From Saccharomonospora xinjiangensis XJ-54 (GTDB lineage Bacteria; Actinomycetota; Actinomycetes; Mycobacteriales; Pseudonocardiaceae): a stretch of DNA of 64,000 nucleotides. The DNA is taken from NCBI RefSeq assembly GCF_000258175.1, contig NZ_JH636049.1:2209482-2273481 (forward strand), written 5' to 3'. Numbering within the stretch: position 1 is the first letter of the stretch; each line of letters starts with the position of its first letter. Positions 61,639 through 64,000 of this stretch are shown here, in pieces. Under the pieces are notes generated by a model. That model saw only the letters and a list, made by a program, of their open reading frames with translations, was not told the DNA's origin and did not search any database. Made by a program: the position numbers and the translations under genes.

Positions 61639-62564
61639 GCCACAGGCTCCTTGTCCGTGAGCTGGAAGAACACGTCGTCGAGCGTGGGTGCCGCCAGCGA
61701 CACCGATGCCACCCCGAGCCCCGCGCGGTGGAAATCGTCGAGAACCTGCCTCAGGTGGTCGGGTCCGCGCAGCGCCACCACCACCTCGCCGGTCTCGGGT
61801 TCGAGGTGGGTGCCGGGTTGGAGCGCCACGGCCGAGTGCGCGTGTTCCGGCCTCGTCATGGTCAGGCGGAGCCGCTCGGTACCGATCCTGCGCTTGAGCC
61901 CGTCCGGGGTGTCCTCCTCGATGACGCGGCCACCGCCGATGATCGCGACGCGGTCGGCGAGCTGGTCCGCCTCGTCGAGGTATTGCGTGGTCAGCAGGAT
62001 CGTCGTGCCATCGCGGACGAGATCGCGGACGACGTCCCACAGGTCCGCCCTGCTGCGCGGATCGAGCCCGGTGGTCGGCTCGTCGAGGAACAGGATGCGA
62101 GGTGCGCCCACCATGCTCACGGCGAGGTCGAGCCTGCGTCGCATACCACCGGAGTAGTCGCCCGCCCTCCGGTCGGCGGCGTCGGTGAGCCGGAACTTCT
62201 CGAGCAGTTCGGCGGCCCTTCTCCGGGCTTCCTTCCTGCCGAGCTGGTTCAGTCCCGCGAACAACTCCAGGTTTTCCCGCCCCGTCAGCAACTCGTCAAC
62301 GCTGGCCTGTTGCGCGGTGAGCCCGATGGCGCGGCGGACGGCCGAGGGTTCCGCACGGACGTCGTGGCCCGCGACCCTTGCCGTGCCGCCGTCCGGGATC
62401 AGGAGGGTGGTGAGGATGCGAACGGTGGTCGTCTTGCCGCATCCGTTGGGGCCGAGCAGGGCGAGCAGGGTCCCGGTCGGCACCGTCAGGTCAAGACCGT
62501 CGAGTACGGGGCGGCCGTCGAAGCTCTTGCGAAGTGCACGTGCCTCGATCGCTGGTGGTGACAT
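61635..62564 (-). CDS. DrrA-type ABC exporter ATP-binding protein
   Basis: 309 residues from ATG at 62564, preceded by GGAGG 6 nt upstream. Motifs are Walker A GPNGCGKTTT, Q-loop LTAQQASVDELLTG, signature YSGGMRRRLDLA, Walker B LFLDEPTTGLD and H-loop LTTQYLDEAD. The C-terminal segment with LDDVFFQLT is the LDDVFL-like element of DrrA and related drug exporters. A TetR regulator gene is divergent, with a 13-bp palindrome between the two starts, so the pump is likely repressed until a ligand binds the regulator. Confidence 0.94.
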   Translation of the reverse strand: MSPPAIEARALRKSFDGRPVLDGLDLTVPTGTLLALLGPNGCGKTTTVRILTTLLIPDGGTARVAGHDVRAEPSAVRRAIGLTAQQASVDELLTGRENLELFAGLNQLGRKEARRRAAELLEKFRLTDAADRRAGDYSGGMRRRLDLAVSMVGAPRILFLDEPTTGLDPRSRADLWDVVRDLVRDGTTILLTTQYLDEADQLADRVAIIGGGRVIEEDTPDGLKRRIGTERLRLTMTRPEHAHSAVALQPGTHLEPETGEVVVALRGPDHLRQVLDDFHRAGLGVASVSLAAPTLDDVFFQLTDKEPVA

Positions 62565-62601
62565 TCGATCCTCCGTGTCCACTCGAAGTTACCGCGTAGA
62601 C

Positions 62602-62630
62602 CTTACACTGTAAGCCATAAACTGTATATG
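62602..62630. promoter_or_regulatory. TetR operator and promoter region of the DrrAB/TetR divergon
   Basis: CTTACA-C-TGTAAG (62602-62614) is a perfect 13-bp palindrome in an A/T-richer patch. ACTGTA recurs at 62621-62626. On the plus strand TTACAC (62603-62608) and TATATG (62625-62630) are spaced 16 bp, which suits -35 and -10 boxes, so repressor binding would block transcription of both genes. Confidence 0.6.
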
Positions 62631-62708
62631 CGATACGCGATGAGATGGCGGGGAGCTTCACCGGCGCGGACGCATAGGGTGAGCGAGGACGAGACGCGAA
62701 GGAGACGC

Positions 62709-63503
62709 ATGGCGGACGAACGCGCACGGCCCGAGCTGCCCCCGGTCGTCGCACGGATGTGGGGGCGTGAGCCGGTCTCACGCCGAGGCCCGAAGCCCAG
62801 CCTCGACCTCGCCAGGATCACCACAGCGGCCATGGAGATCGCCGATGCCGAAGGACTCTCCTCGGTGTCGATGAGCAGCGTCGCCGCACGCCTCGGCGTC
62901 GCACCGATGTCGCTTTATCGCTATGTCGGCAGCAAAGACGAACTGTTGGTCGCCATGCTCGACGCCGTGTCGGAGGAGCCGCCGCCGCTCGGCGACCTTT
63001 CGCGGCGCGAATACCTGTACGCGTGGACGAAGGCGAACGCCGACCTGCTCGTCTCACGGCCGTGGACACTGTCCATCGCACGCGGCGGACCGCCGATGGG
63101 GCCGCGGGGACTGCGCTGGCTCGATCGGTTGCTCTCCGCGCTGGCCGATACTCCTCTGCACGAGGGAGAGAAGATCGGCATCGCCACGACACTGAGCGGG
63201 TACGCGCTCAGCCAGGCTTCGCTGATCATCGCGCTGGCACCGGAACGCGTCGGCACTCACCTGCCGCCCAGCTCGACCGTCTACGGGGAACTGCTCGCCG
63301 AGCTGGTGGACGAGGACTCCTACCCCGCTCTGACGAGCGCCGTCCGCAGTCAGGCGTTCGTCGCGGACCCCTCGGACTGGTACGGCCAGGACACCGACTT
63401 CCGGTTCGGCCTCGATCTGCTGCTCGACGGCATTGAGGCGTTGATCGCCAGTCGTACGCCAAGTGCCGACACGCGTACGCCAAGTGCGGACACGCGTGCA
63501 TAA
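62709..63503 (+). CDS. TetR family regulator of the divergent exporter
   Basis: 264 residues from ATG at 62709, with AAGGAG 4 nt before it; a GTG at 62679 is possible. The helix-turn-helix (about 38-75) reads ITTAAMEIADAEGLSSVSMSS then VAARLGVAPMSLYRYVGSKDELL. The larger C-terminal domain matches the TetR_C_1 group known from tetracycline and antibiotic-responsive repressors. It is divergent from the DrrA/DrrB-type pump genes, which it probably represses. The last 17 residues are encoded by a tandem repeat (SRTPSADTRTPSADTRA) that continues past the stop codon. Confidence 0.92.
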   Translation: MADERARPELPPVVARMWGREPVSRRGPKPSLDLARITTAAMEIADAEGLSSVSMSSVAARLGVAPMSLYRYVGSKDELLVAMLDAVSEEPPPLGDLSRREYLYAWTKANADLLVSRPWTLSIARGGPPMGPRGLRWLDRLLSALADTPLHEGEKIGIATTLSGYALSQASLIIALAPERVGTHLPPSSTVYGELLAELVDEDSYPALTSAVRSQAFVADPSDWYGQDTDFRFGLDLLLDGIEALIASRTPSADTRTPSADTRA

Positions 63504-63516
63504 GGTGCGGACACGC
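63454..63516. repeat. Three-copy 21-bp tandem repeat across the TetR stop codon
   Basis: Units at 63454-63474, 63475-63495 and 63496-63516 share (G)CC/TAAGTGCGGACACGC. The first two differ at one base, and the third differs at four or five positions and contains the TAA stop of the TetR gene (63501-63503). The same TGCGGACACG word occurs at 25801-25810. Confidence 0.92.
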
Positions 63517-63520
63517 GTGG

Positions 63521-63679
63521 TCAGCCTTCGACGGCGACGTCGTTGAAGGGCAGCAGGGGCTCTGCCCAGGGGAACACGACGAACATCAGCAGCGCCACGA
63601 CGCCCAGTACCAGCACCGAGGCAAGACCGATCCGCACCGGCAGCGGGCCGGGCAGGTGCCGCCAGATCCAGCCGTACAT
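63521..63679 (-). CDS. Small single-pass membrane protein coupled to sortase
   Basis: 52 residues from ATG at 63679, which overlaps the sortase stop as TGATG. The basic N terminus (MYGWIWRHLPGPLPVR) is followed by one membrane helix (about 17-38, IGLASVLVLGVVALLMFVVF) and PWAEPLLPFNDVAVEG. Small proteins of this shape follow the sortase or precede crgA in related actinomycetes, in my recollection. No function is established. The 1-nt overlap suggests a sortase-linked role. Confidence 0.78.
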   Translation of the reverse strand: MYGWIWRHLPGPLPVRIGLASVLVLGVVALLMFVVFPWAEPLLPFNDVAVEG

Positions 63680-64000
63680 CAGGCCTCCCCGATCTCCTTC
63701 AGCAGTTGCTCGTAGGACGCGCCGGTCTTCTTCTCGTACACGTTCGTGAGCACCCCGTGAATGATCATGCGCTCGCGGTCGGAGAACCGGGGGTGGCAGG
63801 TGGTGAGGGTCAGCAACTCGACCTGCGCGGCCTCGGCCAGAGTCGAATCGGGCTGGTACGGCACGGGTGCCACCGCGTCACCGCGCGTCGGAAGCACGAT
63901 CCTGCGGCCCACGGTCTCCCCGTAGGCGGGATCGATCTCGGCGAGCGGCCTGACCCCCGCGCACCTCGGGTCCTTGCCCTTGCCCTGCGCCCAGCCCTGC
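63679..64000 (-). CDS. Class E sortase, N-terminal part outside window
   Basis: The last 106 residues are present; the rest lies beyond the right edge. The catalytic Cys lies in TLTTCHPRFSDRERMIIHG, with the conserved Arg eight residues on (R in DRER). The upstream beta strand GRRIVLPTRGD and the segment YQPDSTLAEAAQVELL match class E sortases of high-GC Gram-positives. These enzymes anchor LAxTG proteins to peptidoglycan, and such a substrate (LADTG) is encoded at 46.2-47.4 kb. The catalytic His is outside the window. The small membrane-protein gene overlaps its stop. Confidence 0.92.
   Translation of the reverse strand, partial: QGWAQGKGKDPRCAGVRPLAEIDPAYGETVGRRIVLPTRGDAVAPVPYQPDSTLAEAAQVELLTLTTCHPRFSDRERMIIHGVLTNVYEKKTGASYEQLLKEIGEA

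Overview
The window is very GC-rich, with strong third-position G/C bias and frequent GTG starts, and its genes are typical of an actinomycete. The block fhaA-fhaB-pstP-rodA-pbpA-pknA-pknB, preceded by a tRNA-Leu and followed by a pabA/trpG-type gene, is the cell-wall signalling locus that lies near oriC in Mycobacterium and its relatives. Together with DUF6474, XRE-TPR regulators, class E sortase and SHOCT-like membrane proteins it suggests the Pseudonocardiaceae, for example Saccharomonospora or Amycolatopsis. The genus is an inference. No rRNA, CRISPR array, prophage or insertion sequence was seen.

Layout. 1-5.3 kb (all minus): an S49 peptidase cut by the window edge, a LytS-type histidine kinase, an Fpg/Nei DNA glycosylase coupled to a small membrane protein, and an ECF sigma factor fused to a zinc-finger anti-sigma-like tail. 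5.4-6.5 kb: tRNA-Gly with terminator, then msrA. 6.5-18.9 kb: a surface-glycan island with two tandem SHOCT-like single-pass membrane proteins, a bidomain glycosyltransferase, an AlgX/AlgJ-like O-acetyltransferase, a coiled-coil methyltransferase and a double glycosyltransferase. Convergent to these are gmd (GDP-mannose 4,6-dehydratase) and an FkbM methyltransferase. 19-25.6 kb: a membrane protein, a SnoaL-like protein, a gamma-glutamyltransferase-like protein, an SDR dehydrogenase, a RecB-like nuclease and DUF6474. 25.8-33.9 kb: a four-gene osmoprotectant ABC operon and a BCCT carrier, interleaved with copC and copD copper genes. 34-48.6 kb: an APH-like kinase with an XRE-TPR regulator, two small proteins (one a Cys-rich knuckle), a TetR regulator, several metabolic enzymes, and a thioester-domain surface protein with an LADTG sorting signal. 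48.7-58.6 kb: tRNA-Leu and the FHA/PP2C/RodA/PBP/kinase operon. 58.6-64 kb: an ABC transporter whose ATPase carries an apparent frameshift, a PabA-type amidotransferase, a DrrAB-type efflux pair with divergent TetR, and a class E sortase cut by the right edge with a coupled 52-residue membrane protein.

How the genes work together. The right third governs peptidoglycan synthesis: PknA and PknB phosphorylate partners read by the FHA proteins, PstP removes phosphate, and RodA plus PbpA polymerise and cross-link wall. The thioester protein near 47 kb is a likely substrate of the class E sortase at 63.7 kb, because its signal is LAxTG. The 6.5-18.9 kb island looks like assembly of a methylated, acetylated, deoxyhexose-containing surface glycan. 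Most genes are packed with 1-8 nt overlaps. Perfect stem-loop terminators close the tRNA genes, the pknB operon and the copC/BCCT convergence.
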